Positions 9,021-18,287 of a stretch of 64,000 bases of DNA are shown here, piece after piece. The first letter of the stretch is position 1. Each line of letters opens with the position of its first letter. The notes under the pieces were generated by a model that saw only the letters and a list, made by a program, of their open reading frames with translations, did not search any database and was not told the DNA's origin. A program made the position numbers and the translations under genes. Origin of the DNA: Mahella australiensis 50-1 BON (lineage in GTDB: Bacteria; Bacillota; Clostridia; Mahellales; Mahellaceae); NCBI RefSeq assembly GCF_000213255.1, contig NC_015520.1, forward strand, positions 1,260,001-1,324,000, given 5' to 3'.

Positions 9021-10445
9021 ATGAGCAAGATGCCTAATTTGATTCTAATAGGTATAGACAGCTTACGGGCTGATCATATGAGCCTTTATGGTTATGATAG
9101 GCTTACTACACCGCATATGGACAAATTTGCTGCGGGCGGTGTGGTATTTGAACATACTTTCAGCCCTCATATCCCTACCACATCGGGCTATTCGTGTATG
9201 TTAACAGGCATGGATTGTTTTGGAACCAACGTGGTCGCCTTGAGACATAAAGGCGATATAGCCGAAGGAGTTCCGACACTGGCAGAGGTGTTGGGCGAAA
9301 ATGGGTACAATACTACGTGTGTGGGCTTTAAGGGGAATCCGGCTTCACGAGGATTTCATAACTATCTGGAGTATGCCGGCTGGGGTTCTTACGCTGAGGG
9401 CAGAAGCCCTAAAGCTGAAAATCTCAATGAGGTAGCTATTCCCGAATTAAAACGCCTGGCTGGACAACATCAACCCTTTTTCCTCTTTTTGCGTCACATG
9501 GATCCCCATGCCCCTTATCTTCCGCCCAGTCCTTTTGAACGCATGTTCTACGGAGGGAATGAATACGATAAGGCCAATCAATCGCTTAAACCGGTTTACG
9601 AGTTTAAACCATTCCGCGATTTCTTTATGACGTGGTTCCCGCCTGGCTGTACCGATAAAGACTATATTATAGCCCAATACGACGGAGCAATAGCCTACAT
9701 GGATGCCTGCATACAAAACATATTCGAAATAATAGAGGCTATGGGTATAGACGAAGAAACGTTGATCGTAATCACGGCCGATCATGGTGAAACTCTCTAT
9801 GATCATGAATGTTGGTTTGATCATCATGGGCTTTATGATTGTACCCTCACAGTCCCGCTGATTTTACGGTATCCGGGAAAGGTCCCGGCGGCCAAACGAT
9901 ATGGCGATTATTGTCAGCTAAAAGATGTAATGCCTACAATTTTGGAGCTTATGGGTATAGATACCCAGATCAAATTCAATGGCAGTAGCTTGGCACCACT
10001 TATGAGAAATGAGCTGCGCGAGCCTGAGCCCGAGTTTTACATTACAGAGTGTACATGGATGCGCAAACACGGTTGGCGTACGCCAGAATGGAAATTTATT
10101 CACGCTTTGGAACCGGATTTTCATTTTAAGCCCGAGATAGAGCTTTATAATCTAATAAAGGATCCTGGAGAGAACCACAATATAGCCGAAGAAGAGCCCG
10201 AAGTAGTATCTTTGCTGGAGAACCGTATGCAGGCCTTTATTAAGAAGCGTGAGAGTGAAATCGGTCGTTCTAATCCTATGTATACTAACCTGGATTGGCA
10301 TGGTTTGGGCTGTGGGCCTTTTAAGACCTCCCAACAGGCATATGATATGTTGCATATAGGGTCGCCGGAAGCGGCTCAGAAGATACAGGCCATGTTGGAA
10401 ACTGAAGACAAAGAAAATAGCAATGTAGATAATATGGAGGGATAA
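9021..10445 (+). CDS. Sulfatase-fold hydrolase lacking the formylglycine signature
   Basis: A 474-residue alkaline phosphatase superfamily protein with sulfatase-like order: GIDSLRADHMSLYGY at the N-terminus, HMDPHAPYLPP, and TADHGETLYDHECWFDHHG as the second metal site. Where sulfatases have C/S-x-P-S-R it reads PTTSGYSCMLTG, so the nucleophile position aligns with Thr53. Thr nucleophiles occur in phosphodiesterases and phosphoglycerol transferases of this superfamily, so a phosphate ester, a phosphonate ester or a lost activity is possible; a conventional FGly sulfatase is not. There is no signal peptide. The ATG at 9021 follows AGAGGAGG; an earlier ATG-less start at 8994 overlaps the preceding gene and is rejected. 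Confidence 0.8.
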   Translation: MSKMPNLILIGIDSLRADHMSLYGYDRLTTPHMDKFAAGGVVFEHTFSPHIPTTSGYSCMLTGMDCFGTNVVALRHKGDIAEGVPTLAEVLGENGYNTTCVGFKGNPASRGFHNYLEYAGWGSYAEGRSPKAENLNEVAIPELKRLAGQHQPFFLFLRHMDPHAPYLPPSPFERMFYGGNEYDKANQSLKPVYEFKPFRDFFMTWFPPGCTDKDYIIAQYDGAIAYMDACIQNIFEIIEAMGIDEETLIVITADHGETLYDHECWFDHHGLYDCTLTVPLILRYPGKVPAAKRYGDYCQLKDVMPTILELMGIDTQIKFNGSSLAPLMRNELREPEPEFYITECTWMRKHGWRTPEWKFIHALEPDFHFKPEIELYNLIKDPGENHNIAEEEPEVVSLLENRMQAFIKKRESEIGRSNPMYTNLDWHGLGCGPFKTSQQAYDMLHIGSPEAAQKIQAMLETEDKENSNVDNMEG

Positions 10446-10450
10446 TAGAT

Positions 10451-11449
10451 ATGCTGCGTGTATGCGTTATAGGTATGGGCCCAATAGGCAATCTGCATGC
10501 TAATATCTATAAAGAGGATGCCTTGGCCCAATTGGTGGGTGTGTGCGATATCGTTCCTGAAAGAGCCGAATCAGCCGGCAAACGTTTAGGCGTGCCTTGG
10601 TTTACAGATGCCCAGGAAATGTTGGACGAATTAGCCCCTGACTTGTGCAGCGTGGCCACCGGCGGCTACGAGTACGGCAGCGACCATTATGAGCCTACCA
10701 TACAGGCTCTGTCGGCCGGCTGCCATGTACTCTGTGAAAAACCCATATGCAATGAAATACCGAAGGCCGAGAGGATGGTGGCGTTGGCTAGAGAAAAGGG
10801 ATTGTGTTTTGGTGTGGACTTCAATCATCGATTTACGCCCGCAGCCCGTTTAGCCAGAAAATGGGTGGATGATGGCAGGCTGGGTGAGCCGTTGTTTCTC
10901 AATATGGCCTTATGGATCGGAAAACCTCAGGACTTCGAATCACCGTACTTTCATCTCAAGGCGCTTAACCCACATTCCGTAGATACAATGCGCCACTTTT
11001 GCGGTGATATAACAAGAGTACAGTGTTTTGCAATGAAAGCGCCGGGCCGTACCATATGGTCGACGGCTTCTATAAACGTGCAGTTTAGGAATGGTGCAGT
11101 GGGTCATTTGACCAGCAGCTATGATATCAAACGCGGTCATCCCATGGAGCGCTGTGAGTTTGCTGGTACAAAGGGCCGTTTTGTATTGGATGATATGTGG
11201 CGAGAAGCGACGCTGTATCCGGCTGATAGCCTGGAAAAAACAGTATATACAAATCCGGTATTCGGAGGGTACAGGGATTTTGATGATACATTTAAGGCTC
11301 GCTTGCATCGGTTTTTAGAACAGGTGGGAGAGGGTACGAAACCTGAGGATATAGATGGCACCGGAGCTGATGGTTTGGCCGCTCAAAGGGTTATAGCGGC
11401 TGCTATTAAATCGCTGGATACTGGTGAGATAGTGAATGTGGAGGATTAA
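10451..11449 (+). CDS. Gfo/Idh/MocA family oxidoreductase (copy 2)
   Basis: A 332-residue paralogue of the protein at 7185, colinear throughout. It has VIGMGPIGNLHANIY at the N-terminal nucleotide fold, CEKPICNE (EKP motif), DFNHRFTPAARLARKW and LNPHSVDTMRHFCGD. It starts 5 bases after the sulfatase-fold gene, with a GGAGGG site overlapping that gene's end, so the two are translationally close. Duplicated oxidoreductases in one locus often catalyse successive or reverse redox steps (for example oxidation at C3 and later reduction). That is a family-level inference; nothing in the sequence fixes the sugar. Confidence 0.88.
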   Translation: MLRVCVIGMGPIGNLHANIYKEDALAQLVGVCDIVPERAESAGKRLGVPWFTDAQEMLDELAPDLCSVATGGYEYGSDHYEPTIQALSAGCHVLCEKPICNEIPKAERMVALAREKGLCFGVDFNHRFTPAARLARKWVDDGRLGEPLFLNMALWIGKPQDFESPYFHLKALNPHSVDTMRHFCGDITRVQCFAMKAPGRTIWSTASINVQFRNGAVGHLTSSYDIKRGHPMERCEFAGTKGRFVLDDMWREATLYPADSLEKTVYTNPVFGGYRDFDDTFKARLHRFLEQVGEGTKPEDIDGTGADGLAAQRVIAAAIKSLDTGEIVNVED

Positions 11450-11452
11450 GAA

Positions 11453-13411
11453 ATGAGGCATAGGATGCCATTATCGCGGTGTTTAATAGCAATGACCCTG
11501 CTCTTATCTATATTGCTGATGGCCTGTCAGAGTACAGATAACGGAGAAACATCGTCTGCTGATCAGCATACAAAAGGAGATACGGAACAAAGTGAAGCTG
11601 TATCGGCAGATGGTGAACAGGCACGCTTTAAAGAATCTCCTATATTGGCTGAGAAGGTAAAGGCCGGAGGGCTACACTCTATAGAGCAGAGATTACCTAA
11701 AGATCCCAAATTGACCAATGAACTTCCGCCTGATATACTAAAATATGAGATAGGCTCTTATGGTGGTACTCTGAGGACGGTCAGAACGGAACCTGAAAGC
11801 GACAATACCGTTTTTGTAGCTATGAATGAACCGTTGCTCAATACCCCTGGCTTATTGGGCCAGGAAATAACGCCTAATGTTTTGAAGGGTTATGAGGCAA
11901 GCAGCGACCAAAAGGAATTTACCTTTCATATGCGGGAAGGATTGAAATGGTCGGATGGCCAACCGGTTACCGTCAATGATGTAAAATTTGCCATCGAGGA
12001 TGTTTTGTTCAACCAGGAATTGACACCTATTTTTCCAACATGGCTTAAGTCGGGAGGTAATATTTCCGGCATGCCGATGAAATTTAGTGTCATAGACGAT
12101 TGCACATTTAAGATCCATTTTGATGAACCGTATGGCGGCTTTCCGCTACAATTAGCTGTGGAAGGGTGGCGCGGCTATACCGACCTTTTGAAACCAGAAC
12201 ATTTTTTAAAAAATTATCATATAAAGTATACGCCGTTAGAACAATTGGAGCCCAAAATCAAAGAAGCGGGATTTGCTAAAGATGATTGGGTTAGTTTATT
12301 CAACAAGGTTGACATAACCAATTGGGAGGTAACCACGCCTCAAGCCATCGGCTTTCCTGCGCTGACTCCATGGTTACTTACCGAAATAAACAAGGATACG
12401 TATATATATAAGCGTAACCCGTATTATTTTAAAGTGGATGCACGAGGCAATCAATTGCCATATATCGATGAGATAAGCAGCGTATTTGTGCAAAACCTGG
12501 AGATGGCTACCATGAAATTCCTGGGAGGCGAAGTGGATCACTCATATGAATTCGCTACGCCGGCTAAGTTGCCCCTTTATAAGGAAAATGAAAGCAAAGG
12601 CGGTTATAAAACCTATGTCAATACAAAGTTACACCGTACTGCCACAGATATATTCATTAACTTGACAAACGATGACCCTGTATGGAGGCAGGTGGTACAA
12701 GATGTGCGTTTCAGAAAAGCATTGAATTATGCTCTGGATAAAGAAGAAATCGCTGATAGCATATACTATGGATTGGCAGAGCCCGCTGATATAGAGGATA
12801 CAACTTTTGATCTAGAAAAGGGCAAGAAACTTTTAGAGGAAATGGGTATGAAAAAAGGTTCGGATGGATTGCGCCTCGGACCGGATGGCAAGCGCTTTAC
12901 CATTCATTTTGAGGTGGCGCCTCTTATGTCGGATACTGTCCCGTTTGCTCAGTTGGCCGTCGAGCAATTGAAACGATTGGATCTGGACGTATCTTTGAAA
13001 GTCATAGATTCATCCTTATGGGGCCAAAGAAATAGTGCCAATGAATTGCAGGCGACCGTAGCATTTGCACCGGGGCCGGTCATGTGGATGCGAGCTGAAT
13101 GGGGCCAAGATAAATGGGCGCTGTTGTGGAATCGTTGGTGGATTAGTAATGGCAAGGAAGGGGAGGAACCGCCGGAAAACGTCAAAGAATTTTTCGAGAT
13201 GATGGACGGCATTCGGGCTTTGCCGCCTGATCAAGCGCGGAAAAATGCCCAAGCTATGGCTGCTAATATGAAAGAGAATTTGTGGTATCTTATTTCAACA
13301 CAAAATGTTATACAACCGGTTTGCGTGAACGCTAAAATAGCTAATTTTACCGATTCCGGTTTCGCTATAGCACAGAATTTCGCCGCCGAACAATGGTTTT
13401 TCAAGAAGTAA
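11453..13411 (+). CDS. Family-5 extracellular solute-binding lipoprotein (SBP copy 2)
   Basis: A 652-residue binding protein with lipobox LMAC (Cys25), an acidic linker, the shared FTFHMREGLKWSDGQPVT block and the KRNPYYFKVDARGNQLPY segment. It is collinear with SBP copy 1 (3380-5359), differing mainly in the linker after the lipid anchor. It begins 3 bases after the oxidoreductase stop, so it is in the same operon, unlike copy 1, which has its own terminator. No transporter permease or ATPase is linked. The two copies may recognise related fragments, or one may serve as sensor; the sequence does not decide. Confidence 0.9.
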   Translation: MRHRMPLSRCLIAMTLLLSILLMACQSTDNGETSSADQHTKGDTEQSEAVSADGEQARFKESPILAEKVKAGGLHSIEQRLPKDPKLTNELPPDILKYEIGSYGGTLRTVRTEPESDNTVFVAMNEPLLNTPGLLGQEITPNVLKGYEASSDQKEFTFHMREGLKWSDGQPVTVNDVKFAIEDVLFNQELTPIFPTWLKSGGNISGMPMKFSVIDDCTFKIHFDEPYGGFPLQLAVEGWRGYTDLLKPEHFLKNYHIKYTPLEQLEPKIKEAGFAKDDWVSLFNKVDITNWEVTTPQAIGFPALTPWLLTEINKDTYIYKRNPYYFKVDARGNQLPYIDEISSVFVQNLEMATMKFLGGEVDHSYEFATPAKLPLYKENESKGGYKTYVNTKLHRTATDIFINLTNDDPVWRQVVQDVRFRKALNYALDKEEIADSIYYGLAEPADIEDTTFDLEKGKKLLEEMGMKKGSDGLRLGPDGKRFTIHFEVAPLMSDTVPFAQLAVEQLKRLDLDVSLKVIDSSLWGQRNSANELQATVAFAPGPVMWMRAEWGQDKWALLWNRWWISNGKEGEEPPENVKEFFEMMDGIRALPPDQARKNAQAMAANMKENLWYLISTQNVIQPVCVNAKIANFTDSGFAIAQNFAAEQWFFKK

Positions 13412-13424
13412 TGAGGGGATAATG

Positions 13425-14294
13425 ATGAATCATTTAAGCCAAGGGAATTTCTTCGATTCCAGATCCATACCTATATATGTAGATAGATACGTGCATAGTG
13501 AGGGCGTGGCCTCTCACTATCACGAATTCTATGAGCTAGTATATATGGAATCAGGTTTTTCACTGCATATAACCGATGGTCAAACAACTATACTGACATC
13601 GGGAGATGTGTTTGGCATTTATCCTGGGTGCCGACACGGCTATAAAAACCCGGTCCACGCAGTTATTTACAATTGCCTTTTTACAGAAGACGCTATTTCA
13701 GATGAATTGAAAAACATTCGAGGAGCGGATTGCTTGAGGGCGATCTTCAATAACCAAAGGGATACCGGTTGGAATAGGGTTCATTTGCAGCCAGGCATTA
13801 GGAGCGAGGTATCACAACTTATGCAGGCGATGGTCAAGGAAAACCATGATAAAGCATTAGGTTGGGAGATTAAGTTGAAGGGGCATCTGCTTGAGCTGCT
13901 GATAATATTGGTTCGAGAGTTTATCGAGCAAGACAAGAACAGTAAAAACGGCAAGTATTTTCTGACACCTGAGTTTTATAAATCGCTATCATATATCGAG
14001 GAAAATTATATGCGGCCATTGAGGTTGGAAGATATTGCATCGACCGTTGGCCTAAGCTCAGATTATTTTTCTAAGATATTCAAGAGCATGACCGGCCTAA
14101 GTCCTATGGAATACGTAAAGATATTTAAAATAGCCAAGGCATGCGAAATATTAGATTGTTCTAATCTTTCGGTTTCCAAAATAGCCGAGGATATAGGGTT
14201 TATCGACAACAATTACTTTTCTAGGGTTTTTAAGCAAGTAGTAGGGGATAGCCCTTCCCATTACAGAGAAACGATCCGTCAAAATTGCAGATGA
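13425..14294 (+). CDS. AraC family transcriptional regulator (cupin + HTH), + strand
   Basis: A 289-residue regulator. The N-terminal half is a cupin-like sensor with an HSEGVASHYHEFYELVYM start and a DVFGIYPGCRHGY turn. The last 100 residues hold two helix-turn-helix motifs (LRLEDIASTVGLSSDYFSKIF and LSVSKIAEDIGFIDNNYFSRVF, each about 20 residues), ending in the usual SPSHYR segment. The second of two adjacent ATGs (13425) has better spacing from GAGGGG than 13422. The gene closes the run that starts at the sulfatase and follows SBP copy 2 by 13 bases. It probably controls the surrounding catabolic genes in response to a sugar. Confidence 0.9.
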   Translation: MNHLSQGNFFDSRSIPIYVDRYVHSEGVASHYHEFYELVYMESGFSLHITDGQTTILTSGDVFGIYPGCRHGYKNPVHAVIYNCLFTEDAISDELKNIRGADCLRAIFNNQRDTGWNRVHLQPGIRSEVSQLMQAMVKENHDKALGWEIKLKGHLLELLIILVREFIEQDKNSKNGKYFLTPEFYKSLSYIEENYMRPLRLEDIASTVGLSSDYFSKIFKSMTGLSPMEYVKIFKIAKACEILDCSNLSVSKIAEDIGFIDNNYFSRVFKQVVGDSPSHYRETIRQNCR

Positions 14295-14411
14295 GATAAT
14301 TGATTAACCGTCCGCTATTGCGCGGGATTAAAGCGAGAAAAACATCCTATATATTTATCTATGAATTGGTGTATAATAAAACAGAATTATGCATGAATAG
14401 GGGGATAGCTC

Positions 14412-15489
14412 ATGAACTCGATGACCAAAAAAGAGCGTGTTCTCAGAACAATAAACTTCCAGGAAACCGACAGGATACCTGTATACGACATAATAGACAA
14501 TGATCATATACGGGAATACTATGGGGGCGAAACGATAACCGAGGAAAATGCCTGGCGTCTGGAATATACGGCTATACGCAACGCATTGGATATGACCCGC
14601 ATGCTCTGCGTACCAAACTTTCATCCGGGCCATTGGACCGATGCGGATGGCTTCGTTCATTTTAACGATAGGTATACGTCGTGGGTAGAAAAAAGACCCT
14701 TTGATGATGTCGAAGGCTTGAAGAAATGGATAGAAAAGGATATAGATAGAAAAAATAATTGGCGGCCGGATAAGGCTTATGTTGAAGATTATAGGAGTTA
14801 TATTACGAAGCATAAAGAAGGCATAGGCGATGATACCGTCATAATTATAGAAAGCGATGTAGGACTGGATTGGGTGCGAACCATGGCAGGTATAGAGTTG
14901 CTAAGTTATCTTATAGCAGATGACCCTGATTTGGTATCGGAGTGGCTGGAAGCTAATAACCAGGCTGAGATAAGGCGAGCCAAAGCCATAGCCGATCCTG
15001 ATCTGGTTCCTATAATGCTTACTTATAATGCTTACTTACACTGATATAGCCTATAAAAACGGCCCTATATTCTCGCCGACATTTCTAAGAAAAGAGTTTT
15101 TCCCGAGGTTAAAGCGGCTTAATGATACATATCACGAAGCCGGTGTGAAGTGTCTATTCCATTCTGACGGTAATCTTATGCCCATTATGGACGATCTTGT
15201 GGCAGCTGGGATAGACGGTATAAACCCAATGGAGGTTATAGCCGGTATGAGCATAAAAGAGGTCAGGCAGCGTTATGGGCACAAGATATTTATAACTGGA
15301 GGCATAGATGTAAGCCAGCTAATGGCTTTTGGCACGCCGGAGGAGGTACGCCAGGCATGTGTACAGGCTATAGAGTATGCCGGAGGCATAGGATATTTTC
15401 TCGGGTCCACCACTGAGTTGCATCCCGATATACCTGCCGAGAATATATTAGCCATGGTTGAAGTAGCTCATACTTATAAAATTGGGTAA
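14412..15489 (+). pseudogene. URO-D family protein, third copy, frameshifted by a 13-bp tandem duplication
   Basis: Two reading frames together make one URO-D-like protein. The first (14412-15044) runs from TNFQETDRIPVYD-like N-terminal sequence to PDLVPIMLTY, then reads NAYLH and stops. The second frame resumes at 15028 with MLTYTDIAYKNGPIFSP and continues through FHSDGNLMPIMDD to ELHPDIPAEN. The break coincides with a 13-bp tandem duplication at 15011-15036. Removing one copy restores PIMLTYTDIAYKNGP, the exact family motif, and a protein of about 354 residues. The ATG follows AGGGGGA. No other lesion is seen, so the mutation is recent, is a strain or sequencing artefact, or is a reversible slip. 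Confidence 0.88.
15011..15038 (+). repeat. 13-bp tandem duplication causing the frameshift
   Basis: The unit TATAATGCTTACT occurs at 15011-15023 and again at 15024-15036, and the period-13 match extends two more bases. Thirteen is not a multiple of three, so the second copy shifts the URO-D reading frame. Confidence 0.95.
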
Positions 15490-15513
15490 ATGAGGGATTA
15501 GGGAAACTGGTCG

Positions 15514-16401
15514 CTATTGTGTAGGTTTTATATATTCTTTTACAACGCTTGGAGGATAGCCAATTCTTTGTTTAAAAAGCCTGGAAAAGTAATGGATATC
15601 AGAGAAACCTACTGCAGCGGATACTTGGGATATGCTCATGTCAGTGTACAAAAGCATATCAAGCGAACGGCGTATGCGCGTGTTTATGAGGTATTGGTGT
15701 AATGATACCCCGGTATGTATTACCATAATATGATTGAGATAATTTGGATTAAAATGAAAAATATCAGCTAGCTGTTTATTAGTGATGTCTTGATCGTAAT
15801 GGATCTGTATATATTCTATTATTTCATTGACGAGGTGATTATCATTACGGCTATTCTTGTCTTCGGCGATAGTGTATCGTGCAACAATGCCAAGGAAGGC
15901 GAGAAAATAGCCGTCCAGGCAAGTTTGATTATAGCGGCGTTGATCCTCGTATTCCTTTACTATTGACATGATCAATGATCTCATACGGCTGCTATCTTGA
16001 AAGCTTACTTTATCCTTAAATCCGCCAAAGTCTAGGAATTGAATATTCTCAGTTATATTGTCCGTGCGGAAAGATGCCAAATCGAAAGGTCCTATAGGGT
16101 ATAGTTTGTCCGTATGGTTTTTTGTAAAATCAAAATGTATGCCGGTTAACACAAATGGATTAGTGTTATCGGCTGTCATAGTATGGATGAGGCCTGGACT
16201 GTAGAAAAATAGATCGCCGGCCGAGGCCTCATATTCATTATCGCCTATTTTTATTAGACCGTGGCCGGAATGTACGTAAAGAAATTGATGATCGTATATC
16301 TTTCTCGGGCCCTCGCAAAAACCGATTGGACATACAAGCAGGTTAGCAAAGCGTACGTGCGGGTTTATGTCCTTGAAAGCCATACAGATTGTTTGAACCA
16401 T
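15514..16401 (-). CDS. AraC family transcriptional regulator, - strand
   Basis: A regulator of about 295 residues with an N-terminal cupin sensor (HQFLYVHSGHGLIKIGDNEY, DLFFYSPGLIHTM) and two C-terminal HTH motifs (TNKQLADIFHFNPNYLNHI and MSISQVSAAVGFSDIHYFSR, then KQRIGYPPSVVKEY). The ATG at 16401 is preferred because GGTGAG precedes it; an ATG at 16413 is also possible, and the earlier open frame has no ribosome site. It is convergent with the broken URO-D gene and lies downstream of rhaB on the same strand, 130 bases away. A relic of the same gene sits at 5444-5526. Effector presumably a sugar of this locus. Confidence 0.88.
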   Translation of the reverse strand: MVQTICMAFKDINPHVRFANLLVCPIGFCEGPRKIYDHQFLYVHSGHGLIKIGDNEYEASAGDLFFYSPGLIHTMTADNTNPFVLTGIHFDFTKNHTDKLYPIGPFDLASFRTDNITENIQFLDFGGFKDKVSFQDSSRMRSLIMSIVKEYEDQRRYNQTCLDGYFLAFLGIVARYTIAEDKNSRNDNHLVNEIIEYIQIHYDQDITNKQLADIFHFNPNYLNHIMVIHTGVSLHQYLINTRIRRSLDMLLYTDMSISQVSAAVGFSDIHYFSRLFKQRIGYPPSVVKEYIKPTQ

Positions 16402-16586
16402 TTTGCTCACCATTTCACTTTTAATTATAACAATGATTACAATATAGTACTGCAATATCGTATTTAACCGGTCGAAATTGAAGGAAAGGGTCTATGATGC
16501 TTGTTGATAAGCGAACAGTAGAGGAGAGCCCTCCATTCGTTGTGGTTATGTTGCGGGATGTGGCAAGGGAAATATATCAAGCTACT

Positions 16587-18074
16587 CTATACTCGATCAT
16601 TAACAAGCATCTTATATTTTCCATATGCTTCATCCCATGAATCTGCATTTTGAGGCATATATTCATCGGTTGGAAATGAGCTCTTTATAACCTCTCGTGC
16701 TTCGCTTATATCATTTATCTCTCCTAATGCTATCGCCTGCGCCATCAAATTTCCTATAGCTGTGGCCTCTGCTGGTCCTGCTGTTACCGGAAGGTGCGTG
16801 GCGTCTGCTGTAAATTGACACAGCATTTTATCCTTGGTACCTCCACCTACAATATTTATCATATCTATATTGCGTTCAGATGTCTCTTCTATCTCTTCTA
16901 TAGCTGAGCGATACTTTAGTGCCAGACTTTCCAAAACGCATCTTATTATCTCACCTTTATCCTGCGGTACATGTTGCCCAGTTCGCGAACAAAATAGTTG
17001 TACCTTTTCGGGCATATTGCCCGGGCTATAGAATATTTCGTCGTCAGGATCGATAAATGATAAGAACGCTTCAGCTCGTTGCGCTCGTTGCGTCAGTTGG
17101 TCATAGCTTTCTACCGTACCTTCTTTATCCCAGAAACGTTTGCATTCCTGTATGATCCAGAGACCTGCTATATTTTTAAGGAAGCGAAATGTACCGCCAA
17201 TGCATCCTTCGTTGGTAAGGTTATACTCCAAAGCCCTTGGGTTCATAATAGGGCATTCGGTTTCTATGCCTATAAGCGACCATGTGCCACTGCTCAAGAA
17301 AGCTGCATTTTGGCTTTTATACGGCACAGCGGCAACAGCTGAGGCCGTATCGTGAGAGGCTACTGCTATGATCGGTACTTGTGTTATGAATAATTCTTCT
17401 GCTACGGCAGGCATTATCTTTCCTCGTATTGAAGCGGCTGGTGTCATAGGCGTAAAAATATGACGGGGTATGCCCATTGTGTCTATAACATCCCATGCCC
17501 ACTCGTTTTGTAAAGGATTGTATAACTGCGTAGTAGATGCAATTGTAAATTCAGTGGCTTTCTCACCGCATAATAAAAAATCAAAAAGATCGGGCAAGAG
17601 CAGCATAGTTTGAGCTATTTCTAACACAGGAGAATCATTTAAAACCATTGAAAATAATTGGTAAATAGTATTAAATGGTTGGAACTGACTGCCTGTCTTT
17701 AAAAATAAACCTATTTTATCTATTCGTTTACATGCTTCTTCTATCATGCCATATGTACGCTTATCGCGATAATGGTAAGGGTTACTTAGCAGTTCATCGG
17801 ATTTGTCTAACAAACCGAAGTCTACACCCCATGTATCTATACCTATGCCAGCTAAATCTGAATTACCGTGGGTAGCACATTTTAGTATACCTTGTTTTAT
17901 TTCATGGAAGAGGCGCAATATGTCCCAATGCAATCCATCCGGAATCTGTACAGGATCATTTGGGAAACGATGTACTTCCTCCATTTGAAGGTCCCGACCA
18001 TTAAACTTGCCTAATATACCACGCCCGTTACTGGCGCCAAAGTCAAAGGCCAATAATTTGAGTTCAGCGTTCAT
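16587..18074 (-). CDS. rhaB: Rhamnulokinase
   Basis: A 495-residue FGGY-family carbohydrate kinase phosphorylating L-rhamnulose to rhamnulose 1-phosphate in the cytoplasm. Matches to RhaB are FDFGASNGRGILG at the N-terminal phosphate loop, GLHWDILRLFHEIKQGI, DTWGVDFGLLDKSDEL, GTWSLIGIE in the second domain and NIVGGGTKDKMLCQFTADA near the C-terminus. Length is normal. The ATG at 18074 follows AGGGG; the longer frame to 18149 has no ribosome site. No rhamnose isomerase or aldolase gene is in the window, so they must lie elsewhere. This is the only gene that names a sugar for the locus, and it supports rhamnose or a related 6-deoxyhexose as a product. Confidence 0.88.
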   Translation of the reverse strand: MNAELKLLAFDFGASNGRGILGKFNGRDLQMEEVHRFPNDPVQIPDGLHWDILRLFHEIKQGILKCATHGNSDLAGIGIDTWGVDFGLLDKSDELLSNPYHYRDKRTYGMIEEACKRIDKIGLFLKTGSQFQPFNTIYQLFSMVLNDSPVLEIAQTMLLLPDLFDFLLCGEKATEFTIASTTQLYNPLQNEWAWDVIDTMGIPRHIFTPMTPAASIRGKIMPAVAEELFITQVPIIAVASHDTASAVAAVPYKSQNAAFLSSGTWSLIGIETECPIMNPRALEYNLTNEGCIGGTFRFLKNIAGLWIIQECKRFWDKEGTVESYDQLTQRAQRAEAFLSFIDPDDEIFYSPGNMPEKVQLFCSRTGQHVPQDKGEIIRCVLESLALKYRSAIEEIEETSERNIDMINIVGGGTKDKMLCQFTADATHLPVTAGPAEATAIGNLMAQAIALGEINDISEAREVIKSSFPTDEYMPQNADSWDEAYGKYKMLVNDRV

Positions 18075-18287
18075 CTTACTACCCCTTTTATCTAATATTT
18101 TCATTAAAGATATTATAACAGACTTACAGACATTAAGCAACAAGATCAAAAAGAAATATTACAACAAATTGGGATACTGGTTGAGCATAAAAAATTAGCT
18201 TTTTATAGTTTCATTTTAAATAGGCGTATGATATAATAAACATTGTAATGGTCATATTTTATTTGGTGTTCTGTGGAGGTAAATAAT

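Noticed and set aside
16496-16612. Inverted repeat GATGCTTGTTGAT / ATTAACAAGCATC as a terminator
   Set aside because: The arms are about 90 bases apart and one lies inside the rhaB coding end, with no T tract; probably chance.
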